From [Phialemoniopsis] sp. UDSM-2020 (taxonomy: Eukaryota > Ascomycota > Sordariomycetes > Thyridiales > Thyridiaceae), in the NCBI GenBank assembly GCA_018873225.1, contig JAEILZ010000002.1, forward strand, positions 5,394,001-5,458,000: 64,000 nt of DNA. The letters run 5' to 3'. The translations under genes were made by a program, and so were the position numbers. Below, piece after piece: positions 42,861 through 54,143 of this stretch; the first letter of the stretch is position 1, and every line of letters begins with the position of its first letter. Below the pieces are notes generated by a model that was given only the letters and a program-made list of their open reading frames with translations, was not told where the DNA came from and did not search any database.

Positions 42861-43185
42861 CTTGCGGCTGGGGGGGATCGGATTGATGCACCGCAGGACC
42901 TGATGTTCGAGGTAGCGTAGGACGGTGGATCGAAATGCGGAGAAGTGGAACAGGGTGTTGATCAGGCTGAGACCGAGATCGCGAAGCGATGGCCTCAGGC
43001 ACCTCCGCATGAACTGCCTTCATTCGTTCGTATATATCTCAGCAGGGTGGCAGTGTTACGGCTGAGCATTGTCAGCCTTTTAACCCCGCACCTCACTCCA
43101 GGCTTCCTTGGCCTTGTGAGAACTTTCAGAAAAGACAACTCAACAACGCAAGATTGCAGTCGCATGATCTACACATGCCGTCACC
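42861..43185. promoter_or_regulatory. Divergent promoter shared by the kinase and the HeLo-pseudokinase
   Basis: 325 bp between the two chosen ATGs. This is short for accessory genes in this window and is consistent with co-regulation. No named site is assigned. Confidence 0.5.
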
Positions 43186-44842
43186 ATGTCTGTAGAATTG
43201 GCTTTTGCCATCGTTGCAGCGGCGGACTTGTGTATCAAGTGGGTACAGCTTTGATTTACGGAACTACACCACAGCTAACACGACTTTTCATCACTTTAGA
43301 TACGGGAAAGAACTCATGGAACTGTACCGAGACTTCAAAACGGCCGAGAACGAAATTGAGCTTATGTTCCTGAAAGTGCAAGTTATCTGGGATCGAGCGA
43401 GTCAGCAGATAGACTTCGTGAAGCGTGTTAGGGCCACCCTCGACGAACATCACAGCCAGATACAGGCGCGCACCTTTCAGATACTGGCGGACAAGTTGAG
43501 GGATGCTGTCAGACAGCTCAGGTCAATACTGAAACCTGGACAAAATGAGGGCGTCAGAAGAGCGAAGTTTGCTCTAGTTCGCGGTTCGATAGACCAGGCT
43601 ATCATCGAACTGAAAGAATGGTATGAGCTGTTCGACCCGACATGGTTTTTGGTCCTGCGTATAGCACACAAGACAATTGATCTGGAATTGTCGAACCAGA
43701 TCAAGTACAGTCAGACAGCGAACACCTCATCGACAACGCTGATAGCGGATGATACTACCAGTGTCTGGACAGATGCGAGGACCTTTCGTGACAGTGTCCA
43801 GAACAAGCTGGAGAACAGGGTACACACTCGCTTACCCGAGCAAGGCCTAGCCTGGGATGAAGCTGGCAACATCATGTACTCTACTTCGAAGATCATTCCC
43901 CGGACGAACTCTCAGTCAACTAAGAAGTACATAGTGGATACTATAGACTGCGAGTCCGGTCTGGATGCTTCAGCTGCAAGGGCTGATGCCGAAAGTCTGG
44001 CCCAGAAATTGGCGAATGCGGATCCCGAAGTCTGTGGGCTTCTTTCCTGCTATGGCCTTGTCAAACGCAAGCAACCCCCGAAGCACATCTCATTGTCATC
44101 ACTCAACATGATATTTTGCATGCCAAATGCACACGACAAGCCGACCAGCCTAAGATATGAGCTTCATCAGCCACCAGTGTTCAGCCTGACCAGGGTATTG
44201 ACGATTGCCAAGCAGCTCGCAAATGCGGTCAGCTTCGTCCACACCTACAATTTCGTCCACAAAAACATTCGGCCAGAGACCATTCTTGTCTTTCCTGACC
44301 TGGACTTGGCATCGGCTCCCGGCTCAGTCTACCTGCTGGGATTTGACTCGTTTCGCAGTGTTCACTTTCACACCCTTCAGCATGGCGATACGGCATGGGA
44401 GACGAACTTGTATCAACACCCCTCGCGGCAGGGTATCAAAGCACAGAACAAGTTCATTATGCAGCACGATGTCTATAGCTTGGGCGTCTGTCTGCTCGAA
44501 ATTGGGCTGTGGACAAGCTTTGTCTGCTATGACCCCGGAAACAGTTCAAGAATGCCCAATCCAATCTTGGGTCTGGACCTCAACGAACACACTTTCAGCC
44601 CAGACCCCAAATTGCAGAGTCAAGTGAATACCAAAGATCAGCTTGTTCGTCTGGCCAGATCAAGTCTCCCCGCAAAAATGGGCGACAAGTATACAAAAGT
44701 GGTGGTCACTTGCCTCACCTGTCTGGATAGTCATAATGAGGATTTTGGTGATGAGAGTGAGATGTGCGACAAGGATGGCATTCTGGTCGGTGTCCGCTTT
44801 ATCGAGAAAGTTTTGTTTCGCTTGAAAGAGATTTCGATTTAG
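43186..44842 (+). CDS. HeLo-like (prion-inhibition and propagation) domain protein with pseudokinase domain
   Basis: join(43186..43238,43300..44842), 531 residues; the 61-bp intron joins MSVELAFAIVAAADLCIK to YGKELMELYRDFKTAENEIE. Residues 1 to about 150 form the helical HeLo-like domain found in HET-S, HELLP and related fungal cell-death proteins: a hydrophobic first helix, then several amphipathic helices ending ELFDPTWFLVLRIAHKTI. Residues about 215-520 are a kinase-like fold without catalytic capacity: no glycine loop or AxK lysine is seen, HRD is replaced by HKN (338-340) in FVHKNIRPETIL, and DFG by GFD (365-367), while QHDVYSLGVCLLEIGLW (helix F) is kept. A four-helix-type domain plus pseudokinase is the layout of MLKL, the necroptosis effector. 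Membrane activity here is inference only. No amyloid prion motif recognised. Confidence 0.85.
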
Positions 44843-45118
44843 GTACACGAGCACATGAAGGATAGAGCAACGTTGAATTGACGGTGAATAACATGTTCTT
44901 GACGTGGCTGTGCTAAAGACGGCTTTTTTTTTTTTTGGAGCGGATGCGCCGTTCAGCTCCGGCTCCGCCGGCGGCAGGGTGGAACCGGGCCGGGTTGTTA
45001 TCGGTGCCTTGGCGGCGCTCCGCCCAAAGAGTCATACCATCAATCTCAAATAAGAACTGCGAAATAGACGACCGTCGCCCACTCTCGCTTAACTCATATT
45101 GCAGAAATATCTGAAAAC

Positions 45119-45891
45119 ATGGGAACTCAATTGATTGGCAAGTTTGCAAAGGCTGTGGCGGCTGCCAGCGCGACCGCAGCCGGATATTACGCGTATCGCG
45201 TCTACCACAACACGAACGCGGTGACCGCACCAATCATCGCCACCGAGAGCATACCTGAATCTCTTCGCCAGTCAAGGACGATCAGAGAACTGATTAACCG
45301 CAATAACCACCCTGCGCTGGTGGACTGTCAATATACCGAGCTCGCGGCACGATTTCGAGATGTGCCGGACAATGTCTTGCTCGCAAGATTTGTCCGCGGC
45401 TTCTTTGGGGGGCTTGTGATCGCGCCGGAGCGGATAGCCCTCCAGACGATGAAGATAGACTTTGTTCGGATGTCCAGTACGTATTTGACGCCAAAGTAAT
45501 CACACTGTTATGCTAATTCCAGAAAATAGAGCTTCAAGATACGGCAACGGCTCCAGCCATTTGGTCTGCTCAAGGGCTTTCAGAGACCACTCTACCAGCA
45601 CTTCACACCAAGATATATGGATGTTTCCAAGTGGCTGACATATCCTTCGGAGAAACCGACAGTTACATTGATATCGTCTTCGGGTCAGACGCCGGCCAAT
45701 TCGCGGGTGTGCACCGCTTTGCGATCAAGCGGAATGGTTCCTCCGTCCAGGCGCATCTGCAAAGCCTGTCCTGCAACCCGACAAAACCGAAACCGTTGTT
45801 CCCAGCCCTCGCTATCCAGTTTCATCTCCTGTACTCAAAGTTATTGTTCCGTGACGCAATCGGGACAATCAACAGGTCATCGAGAGATTAA
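45119..45891 (+). CDS. Uncharacterised fungal protein with N-terminal hydrophobic helix
   Basis: join(45119..45476,45530..45891), 239 residues; 53-bp intron (GTACGT...CTAAT...ATAG). An N-terminal Ala-rich hydrophobic stretch (residues about 9-26, FAKAVAAASATAAGYYAY) could be a membrane anchor or mitochondrial signal. The rest looks like a mixed alpha/beta globular domain (RFVRGFFGGLVIAPERIALQ, then after the intron TKIYGCFQVADISFGETDSYIDIVFG and FAGVHRFAIKR), with the feel of a small lipid- or ligand-binding fold, but I do not recognise a family. The acceptor was chosen because it is the only one that keeps phase; an earlier CAG would shift the frame. It follows the HeLo-pseudokinase gene on the same strand by 276 bp; a T13 tract (44924-44936) lies between them. 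Confidence 0.6.
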
Positions 45892-46117
45892 TGTACGACG
45901 GTTGCAGGCTGACATTTCGATCCCCCTGTTAGGTAGCGACTGCTGGGAAGAGGGTTAACCCACTGCCCAAGGCCATACAGGTCAATACCTCACCTCGCAA
46001 GGACGTCTTATTTACCCTTGCCACATTTGTAAGATGGCGACGAGTCTGTACGATATGCTGTAAGAATTTCATGTTCGCACTACACTCTATTGGTATCTCA
46101 AAATAGCGTTTCAAATA

Positions 46118-49100
46118 TCACAAGCCAAAGAACCACCTCCTCCTCTTCTTGATGTAGTCCTCCTCGCTCACGTTGCTCTCCTTCATGACGCTTAAGAATA
46201 CCCTCTCCAACGTCGGCGCCCCGATGCTGTAGTCTGCAAGCCCCAACTCCTCCCTATGCGCCTCGAGCGTCTCGATCAAGCGACCGATCGCGCTCCTCTG
46301 CTTATTCCCCTCCCCTGCGACACCATGCTCTTCCTCTGGCGCGATAGTGTTAGGAATGAAGAATTTGACCTGTCCCCCAAGACTTTCCCCGCTGAACGCA
46401 ACGTCTCCAAATCGCGCCCTCACCCACTCTTCCACAGCCCGCATCTCTTCCGCACTCGACTCGGGCGCCGACCGCAGCACCAGCTCGACGTGGTACACGT
46501 CGCTGTACCGCTTCCGAAGCGTGCGCGTCGTGCCCAAGGCCAGCAGGCGCTTCGACAGGATCGCCGCGCGCGTCGCCAGCGCATCAGCCTCCTCCATCGA
46601 GTGCGTCGTCAGCAACACGGACCGGCCGGGCACCACCTCGGCAAGCAGGCGCCACATGGCGCGCTTGGCCGCGGCGTCCATGGCCGAGCTCGGCTCGTCG
46701 AGGACCAGCACGTCCGGGTTGCCGACGAGCGCGACGGCGAGGCTCGTCTTGCGCTTGTTGCCGCCCGACAGGCGCGACGCGAGCTTGTCGGCGTGCGGCG
46801 CGAGGCCGAGCCGGTCGAGCACGGCTGCCACGTTGGACCGCGGAACGCCGCGGATGCGCGCGTAGAACTCGACGTGCTGGCGCGCCGTCATGAGGTCCAG
46901 GGCGTCGACCTGCGGGCACACGCCGAGCGAGCGCTGCGCCGACGTCGCGGTGTGCACCTCGACGCCGCCGACGTGGATGCGGCCCGCGTCGGGCGCGAGC
47001 TGGCCCGTGATCATGTTGGCGAGGGTCGTCTTGCCGGCGCCGTTGGGGCCTAGCAGCGCGAGGATCTCGTCGCGACCGACTCCCAAGGACACATCGTCGA
47101 CGGCAACATTGTCCCCGAAGCGTTTGGTGACGTGCTGGAGGCGGAGGAGGTCGTCCGAGGAGCCGCTGTTGACCTCGACACGCGCGGCCTCCTTGGCGAT
47201 CTCATCTGTCGTGCTAGAGGCGCCGTCCTCGGTGTCCTGCACGGGCTCGCCGCGGCGGAGGGACCGACGGAAAAGCTGGCGCATGGCCTGGAAGCTGTGG
47301 CTGGACTCGAGCCAGACGAGGACCAGGATGAGCACAACCAACTGGATGATCAGAAGAAAAATAGGGCCTCCGTAAGCGTAGATGGAGCTTGGGTTTGTGA
47401 CCATGCCGGCGTCGCGGCAACAGATCTTGCTCGTGTTCAGGCAGACCGCCAAAGCCTTGAGGAGGTTCATCGTCGGCATGAACAGACCGAGCACAAATGC
47501 CACGGCATCTGTCGCGCGCTCCAGCTTCTCGGGGTCGACGAAGATGCGCGGTATGAGGAATGTGACTAGGGTGATGGCATACATCAGGGTGTTGACACCA
47601 ACGGCTGCCGTGAACGCCGTGAGTTGGGAGCGGCAGGCTCGCGCGAAAAGGTAGCTGATGAGCATCATGGCAATGCCGTAGAGCAAGGAGACGGGGAAGA
47701 GATGCCCTGGAGATAGCGTGCTTCCCGAAAACTGCAGAGCGACAGTCACAGTGAATGCGATTGAGACGATGAGCACCGTCATGAAGTCGAACAAGAGATG
47801 AGACATCCACAGCGGGAAGGGTCGGACACCGTGAGCGTACTGGAGCGCTCGGATGTTGTGCGACTTTTCGTATGCCGGGTAGAGCGTGAAGAAGGCTGGG
47901 TAGATCATCAGAAGGCACAGTACGATCTGGATTTTGGGTTAGAACAGCCACAAGGGTTGCAGACTCTGACATCACTTACAAGTACCCATGCGAGACTGCC
48001 ATCACCACTCCCCTACAAATTGTTAGATTGGGTCTGGAGAATGAATTTGAAAGGCGAGGGGACTGACCGTTGAGTTCACTGTGCTAAACGAGCCGACGCC
48101 GACATCAATCTTGACTTGAGAGCGAATGGTCGAGAACAAGTTCATCATCTGGGTCGCGCCGTAAATGCCGTACTGCGTGTTGTACGCAATCGTCGGGGGA
48201 CTCTTGTCATCTCCCATAAAGATCCCTCCGTACTCAACATTTCGGGTGTCCTGGGCCACAGTCCGCAAGAAGCTGTCCAGATCTGGTTGCCAAACGAACT
48301 GGTCATCGTAGTGGCTCATGTTGAAGTTCCTTGCGATGGGAAAGCTCGATGCAACGTTGAATAGAGAGCTGTTAACGGAGGGCGGACCGACGGGGATGAA
48401 CGACCGGTATGTCCCATAGCTGTAGTAGCTGTTAAGAGAAACACGCGACGAGTATGGCCGTCCGACGACGACTTCATCGCATGGAGTTCTCTTATACGCT
48501 TCCGTGAATACAGCCGCATAAATCTGTGACGGAATCACCGAAGGCAAGACCAAGGCGATCAAGGGAGCTAGCCAAAACCTCGGGAGAACGGTGAATCGCT
48601 TTCTCAGCAGGATTTGGATCTGTCGGATGGCCGAAGTGGACTTCCCCGAGGCAAGTACAACACCGGCGCCATGGTCGTCATCAGTCTCCTCCTTTGCACT
48701 ACGAAGGGCTGGCGAGTCCGTGGCCGAGATCTTGGCGGTGGTCCCAAATTCTCTCTTCTCTGCATCATCTACGTCTTGTGTCAGGTTCAAAAAGACGTCC
48801 TCAATGGTGGGACCCTGCATGGCAACTTCTTCCTGCCCTGCCGCCTCCAGCTTGGTGATGAGTTCTGCAGCGGACTTGGAGTCTTTGGTGTGGTAGACGA
48901 TCTGGTCTTGATGGGTGGAGCAAGGTACGCCGAGGTCAAGGGGTTGCCGTCCCGACTTCGGCACAAGCACGCGGTAACCGCCGCCGAAGCGGTTCTTCAT
49001 CTCGGCGCCCGAGCCCTGTGCCTTGATCTGGCCCCGCGAAAGCAGCACGATGTGATCGGCGAGAACTTCGCCCTCATCAAGGAAGTGAGTCGTGAAAATC

Positions 49101-51189
49101 ATGGACCGCTTTGCGCGCTCCGCCAGGATGATGTTCCAGATGACTCGGCGCGACACGGGGTCCAGACCAGTCGTCACCTCGTCCATAAGGCAGACTGTGC
49201 TGCAGCCGACAAACATGCAGGCAAGCTGAAGTTTGCGCTTCTGTCCTCCGCTGAGCGTAACAGCTCGGCTGTTTGTTTTGGCGGTGAGATCGCAAGACTC
49301 GATGAGTTGTGCCAACGCCTCGGGGCTTTCGTGGCCGCCCTTGATTCCGCTCCAGTGCTTGACGTGCTCGTAGACAGTGAGCTTCGGCCACAGGATATTC
49401 TTTTGTGGGCAGATGCCTGGAGAGCGAACGTCATTAGCTTGTGATATGATCAGACGGAAAAAAAATATTATGTACGTACCTAGCTTGGTCGACGCTGCAT
49501 TGATCTGGACATCGCCGGCTGTCGACCGTTGGTTGCCGCCAATCAGATCCAGTGTCGTTGTCTTGCCTGAGCCATTCACGCCCAAAAGGCAGAGGATCTG
49601 GCTCTTCCGTGCGATGAGATCCAAGTCATCAACTGCAGTGATAGTCTCAGACCTGCGGCCGCAGCAGAACAATCGCCGCAGGATCGAGGGTGGGTACACT
49701 TTCTTCAGGGAAGATGTCTGGACAGCCACCGAAGAGGCTTCCGTCTCAGGAGTGGAAGAAAGGGATCTGCGAGTAGAGCTCAGCCCGTGTACGAGGTGCT
49801 CCACGACCACGGCGAGCATTGGATAGGCGATGATCTGCAGGATTAGGAAGAGCCAGAAGACCCAGGACGCAACCAAGTAGTTCTGTTTGAGGTCGTCTGC
49901 CTCTGCTAGGTACGCAGAGGAGGTCATGTCGACGGGCAGGTCGAGGTAGGCGAAGCGGCTCATGCGCGACAGAGCCAAGACAAAGTTCATGGCGGGGAAG
50001 AGCAGCGAGCAGATGATGGCGGCCCCGGTGGTGAAGCTTAGCTTGACCTGGCTGTCGGCCGCTATGGCTGCGAGACCCACGAAGCAGACCGTGACAAAGA
50101 TCCCGGATATGCTGCGGCCGGAGAAGAAGGCGGCGCCGAAGATGCTGGCATTGGTCATGGCGATGCCGGTAAAGATGGACCAGAAGATGGGGATGGCGGC
50201 GTTGGTGGCCTGGAAGAGCGTGTACCAGTACACTGATGGAGATTGACTTGTTAGTGGCTAAGTCAGGTCAAAGGCGAGAAGCATGGCTTTCGAGGCTTAC
50301 ATGATCCAAAGATAATCCAGGTAGGCAGGTAGAGAATATTGAGTGGTACCATGAAGCCAATAACCCGAGCAATAGGCTTACCGCCCATGGCGTCGATCAA
50401 TTGAGCGATGCCCAGTTCTCTCTCGGCAGTTATGGTGGTGACGGCATGGAAGATGACGGGCAAGAAGCTGATGAAGTAGATCACAACAAATATGGTCGAG
50501 AACATGTAAGCAAAGTCTGCCCGTCTCGACCGCTCGATCTGTGCAATGGTCGTAGATGTGTATGTGTACGCGGACATTCGGATATCGGTGGCGTTGGTGA
50601 TGGCATTGTCGATGGCCAGCTGCATGGGAAGCCACATGGTCTCGAAGGCGCTGTCGTGTGTAAAGACATTGACTCTGCTGGTAAATTGCTTGCCTGGGTC
50701 CGACCTCATCGTGTAGGACCAGTTGCCTCGGCCCCCAGGTGTGAGTGGGGAGTCTTCGAAGATGACGGCGGCATAGCAAGGCGAGTAGCCCCGGCGATTG
50801 ACAAGGCATTGTTTCGTCACATCGTCTTCGCTGTTGAGTTTGACGACACGATCGGAGAAGCCGCCCAGAGGCGCTACTAAGTTCTTAATGGCGTGACTGA
50901 CATCTTGTCCCATGCTTGAGTTGGAAACGATAACGAATTTCTTGTCGGCAGGTAGGAGACCGCCGAAGTCGTTCAGGGGTGCAGGGCTTCCAACGCCATA
51001 GCCGGTACGCGAGTTGCCAATGCGGTCGAGGTTGACGAGAAGGGCCAAAATCAGGACTGGGAAGATGTAAGCTCCGAGGAGGGACGAGATCCATCTTCTA
51101 CGTAGAAGGAGAGTGTTCTTCTTGATGAGTGCTTTGATCTGATGCACTAAAGGACCCATTCCCTCGGACGGAAAGATTTGAATGCCCAT
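46118..51189 (-). CDS. ABCA-subfamily full ABC transporter
   Basis: complement(join(46118..47926,47980..48012,48068..49416,49480..50232,50301..51189)), 1,610 residues. Exon 4 is only 33 bp (GSGDGSLAWVL), and the 63-bp intron before it in the first NBD is in frame and stop-free. Each half has one N-terminal helix, a large luminal/extracellular loop, then five helices and an NBD: the ABCA plan. NBD1 has LLGVNGSGKTT, CPQKN, LSGGQKRK, VCLMDEVTTGLDP and TTHFLDE; NBD2 has LLGPNGAGKTT, CPQVDALD, LSGGNKRK, LVLDEPSSAMD and TTHSMEE. All motifs are complete, so both sites should be competent. ABCA proteins move or scramble lipids; fungal members are uncharacterised and absent from yeasts. The start is the first ATG in frame (51189); the frame stays open to a TTG at 51267. 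Confidence 0.88.
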
Positions 51190-52521
51190 GATTGGCAGAT
51201 TGTTTGACACCGGATAGGTCTCAGTCCTTAGATGTCGACTCTCTGCATTTGGAGAAGAAAGTGTCAAAGAGAAACCCGCATTGAGTCTCTCGATGGTGAT
51301 TTAAAAGGATAGGCTCTGGTGCTCGTATAGGACAGGATCACGAGAAAGGCTGTTGCCACGGACACAGCCTTCCTTTCAGAACGATCTGCTCTCCCATCGT
51401 GTTCGTGTAAGTGCTGATCTGAAGAAAGTTTTGACACCTCAGGACCCATAACGGCGGGTTTCACACCAACGAGCTGGTCAAGAATTGTGTTGCCTGGAAG
51501 GGAAAGGGGCACGGCCAGTCACAGACACGGCAAGTGGGTGTCAGAAAGGTTGACGGTTTTGGATCAATCTCTACCCAAATCATTAACAATTGAGTGACCC
51601 AAATGTGCTTAGGTAGTGGGATAACCCTGGGTGATCAGTTAAGGATTGGGGGACATCGAGAAGGCAAACCGTCAATTAATCTGTCACCTACTTGCACGGG
51701 CACCGGCGCATGGCAAAACACGCCTCCGGCAACTCTATCCCGGCGCCATGTCACCCAAGGAGGTCAAGCTGTGCCAAGCTTTTAATTGTGAAGCCTGGCC
51801 CCAATTGCTCCACTTGGATCGCCTACTAGAGTCTCTCCGGCGGTCCAAACGCGGTCGAAAATGCCAAGCTTCGGCTACCCGTTTGAATGACGGCCCCGAT
51901 ATTCTTAGCGGCGCCGGCTGTGATAGGATGTTATCCTGTTGCCTAACATCGATGGAGGCTCAATTTAAGTTCGACCCATGCCCGTTGAACCAACGCGTCT
52001 TAGTCTCGTTCACTCGAAACGTTGCATGTCAATATTGTCTCATGCTCAAGTTGTCTTCCCGAGAAAAGCAAAGTCTGTTAAAATAGAAGTGATGCTTGCT
52101 GGCGGCCCATCGGCAGGCAAGGTGTTCGGTAGAGTTTTGTTGACAAAGTATACTCTGTCGTGGAGTGATGCCAATAATCGCTTGTCATGGTTTCAATTCG
52201 TGCTATTGATTATCTGCTCCGTAATAACGATGTCGCCAGGATCGAGATGCTCGGTCGCCGCGTTTAGCGCGCCCTTCCATTCCTTCAGCTGCAACACTCA
52301 CTGAACGAGTCCCATTCCGGCCCATCGTCTCCGGGAGACTGACCTAGCTTCCGCCTCGACCATTCCATACAGTCTGGTACTGCTCTCTTGTGTACATCCA
52401 CGCGCCCTTGATTGTTGGGCCGCCAATTGCGGAGGTTCGTAGCTCAAACGGCTACCCTCTTGTCAGGTAGCAACCGATGGGATAAGGGCTCTCACCCCAC
52501 ACGTAACTTTCTCCCTCGATC
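51190..52521. other. Intergenic region, possible relic DNA
   Basis: 1.3 kb between the ABCA and kinesin genes. It contains motif copy 4 (51612-51627). Short frames at 51264-51512 (minus) and 51646-52086 (plus) lack recognisable motifs. It may be degraded repeat DNA, but I see no terminal repeats. Confidence 0.3.
51612..51627 (+). repeat. Dispersed GGTAGTGGGATAACCC motif, copy 4
   Basis: Perfect match to copy 1 over 16 bases; upstream of the ABCA gene. Confidence 0.6.
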
Positions 52522-53718
52522 TCAACGGCGCTTACTCGCATTGACACTGCTGATGACTCTGCTGCTGGCAACAGTAGTCACCACAGGAGATGGCGTCGAT
52601 CCGCACAGCAACTCCGCGTAGCTCAACGTGTTTCTCGTCATGGGAACGTCGGCCAGGCCTGGGTTCACACAGGCGATGACCATGGTCTTGGTCTTTTGGC
52701 TATCGGACGAAGGATCCAGGGCATGCTTCAGGACCCGCGTCAACGCGCTTTGCCGAAAGGGCAGGTACGGCGGCTTTCTCTGCTTCGCTAACGCCGACTC
52801 CGAGGAGCTTGAGACAAGGGCGTCGTATTTTGCCTTTCCTCGGATGCAATCCTTGAGAATGGAGAGACTGACATTGATCTCGCGTGTCTCACGCATGCGC
52901 TCTGCGCCGTGCACCGCAATATCGCGTGCCGCCTCAGACCCAGCCAGATCAATCAGGTAGAGGAACCCGCTGGTCTCGGATTTCGAGTTGTATACTCGAA
53001 AGCGACAGATGCTGTGCGACCGCGATGATGTGTCATTCTTCATTGTTGGTTTTGTCCTGCGGAAGGATGTCGCGCGCTCGATCGCATCCATCATATCGTC
53101 ACGGCCTTGAACAGGGTGCTCTTGTGCACCCAGTTGCGTGATGCCGGCGGCATTGTCGAGCAGTGAGATGGGCTTGCGATCGCTTAGCAAATCATATGCT
53201 TGGTTGCCAGCCAGCTCGATGATGGTTAGGAAGACTTGGCGTTCCTCGGATGCCACTTGACTAGCCAACGACTCCACCACTAGCTGTTCGAGCCTGCTGA
53301 TGGTGTAGGTTTTGCCAGAGCCCGTTTGGCCGTAAGCGAAAATGGTCCCGCAGCCGCCGTTCTGTGCCAGAGACAAGAGGTCTCCTATGTGGCTATCGTA
53401 AATCTCTTGTTCGGTTGTCTCCGGTCCGAAAACGTTGTCGACCTGGAAGCTGTAGGACTTCAGGACCGGCTGCCCCTTTGGGTGGTGATACAGATCGTGG
53501 ATATCTAGCGCGCCGGCTGGCCCGGACCTTGGAAAGGCGGCAATGGAAAAGCCTGCAGCGACGTCTTGATCTAGGAAAGGCCGTACCTTTACACTCACGA
53601 CCATGCTTGAAGCATTGTTGGCGACCTCGTGGTGCTTCCGTGGCGGGAGAGCCCGTGGCGTGAAGTTAGTCACGAGCGCCTCATGTAGAGCCGTATATTC
53701 AAGATAGAATTGGTCCAT
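52522..53718 (-). CDS. Motor-only kinesin-like protein
   Basis: Intronless, 398 residues. After about 38 non-motor residues the motor domain starts at VVSVKVRPFL and fills nearly the whole protein: P-loop GTIFAYGQTGSGKTYT, switch I NDTSSRSHSICRF, switch II LIDLAGSEAARD, then REINVSLSILKDCIRGKAK and LPFRQSALTRVLKHALDPS. Only about 35 residues follow the motor (SSRVISSVNASKRR). There is no neck, coiled coil or cargo tail, whereas ordinary kinesins are 600 residues or more. The REINVSLSILKDCIR segment resembles the kinesin-13/MCAK class, which depolymerises microtubules. All nucleotide motifs are intact, so it is probably an active ATPase that does not dimerise. Role unknown; it could also be a recently shortened duplicate. 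Confidence 0.85.
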   Translation of the reverse strand: MDQFYLEYTALHEALVTNFTPRALPPRKHHEVANNASSMVVSVKVRPFLDQDVAAGFSIAAFPRSGPAGALDIHDLYHHPKGQPVLKSYSFQVDNVFGPETTEQEIYDSHIGDLLSLAQNGGCGTIFAYGQTGSGKTYTISRLEQLVVESLASQVASEERQVFLTIIELAGNQAYDLLSDRKPISLLDNAAGITQLGAQEHPVQGRDDMMDAIERATSFRRTKPTMKNDTSSRSHSICRFRVYNSKSETSGFLYLIDLAGSEAARDIAVHGAERMRETREINVSLSILKDCIRGKAKYDALVSSSSESALAKQRKPPYLPFRQSALTRVLKHALDPSSDSQKTKTMVIACVNPGLADVPMTRNTLSYAELLCGSTPSPVVTTVASSRVISSVNASKRR

Positions 53719-54143
53719 CGTGAGCTTGAAGAATGGTATGTGGGATGCGAATGACCTGTCAAGGCACTTCAGGGGGTCTACATCGATTGACTTCGTTGTT
53801 GGGCGGAGACCCGCGGGTTGAAGTAAACAAATGGATTGGGTGCTGCCTAGCTGGGGTTAGCTTGACAGTGGGGTCAATCCGCGCGAATAACACCCCCTGA
53901 AGCTATGCGCTGCTAAATTCAACGTTTGCTCTAAAGCTAGGGCTAAGACCCAAAGTTGAAAGTTGCCGGAGGCATCAATCATCACACAGCACGGGAACTT
54001 TCATGTCGGTGACCCGAGTGGAATTCGCTGATCATGGTGGTTCAAGCTTGATCAATCAAAATTCCTAGGCCCCTGAAAGACTTTTTTGACGTGCAACAGA
54101 CGACCCAATTCGTACGCTCTCATCATCCTGGACTCCCAGAACT
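53719..54143. other. Intergenic stretch between kinesin promoter and permease 3' end
   Basis: 425 bp. Kinesin 5' region and permease 3' UTR. No coding signal seen. Confidence 0.4.

Noticed and set aside
43011..43373. Open plus-strand frame 42945-43373 as an N-terminal extension of the HeLo gene
   Set aside because: The HeLo start MSVELAFAIVAAADLC in a different frame, joined by a normal intron, fits the family exactly.
44924..44936. T13 tract as a Pol III terminator
   Set aside because: No Pol III promoter elements or RNA gene could be found upstream; it is just an intergenic T run.
52435..52505. Sequence with a TAGCTCAAACGG box-A-like stretch, suggesting a tRNA
   Set aside because: The D-stem does not pair, there is no box B at the right distance, and no cloverleaf can be drawn.
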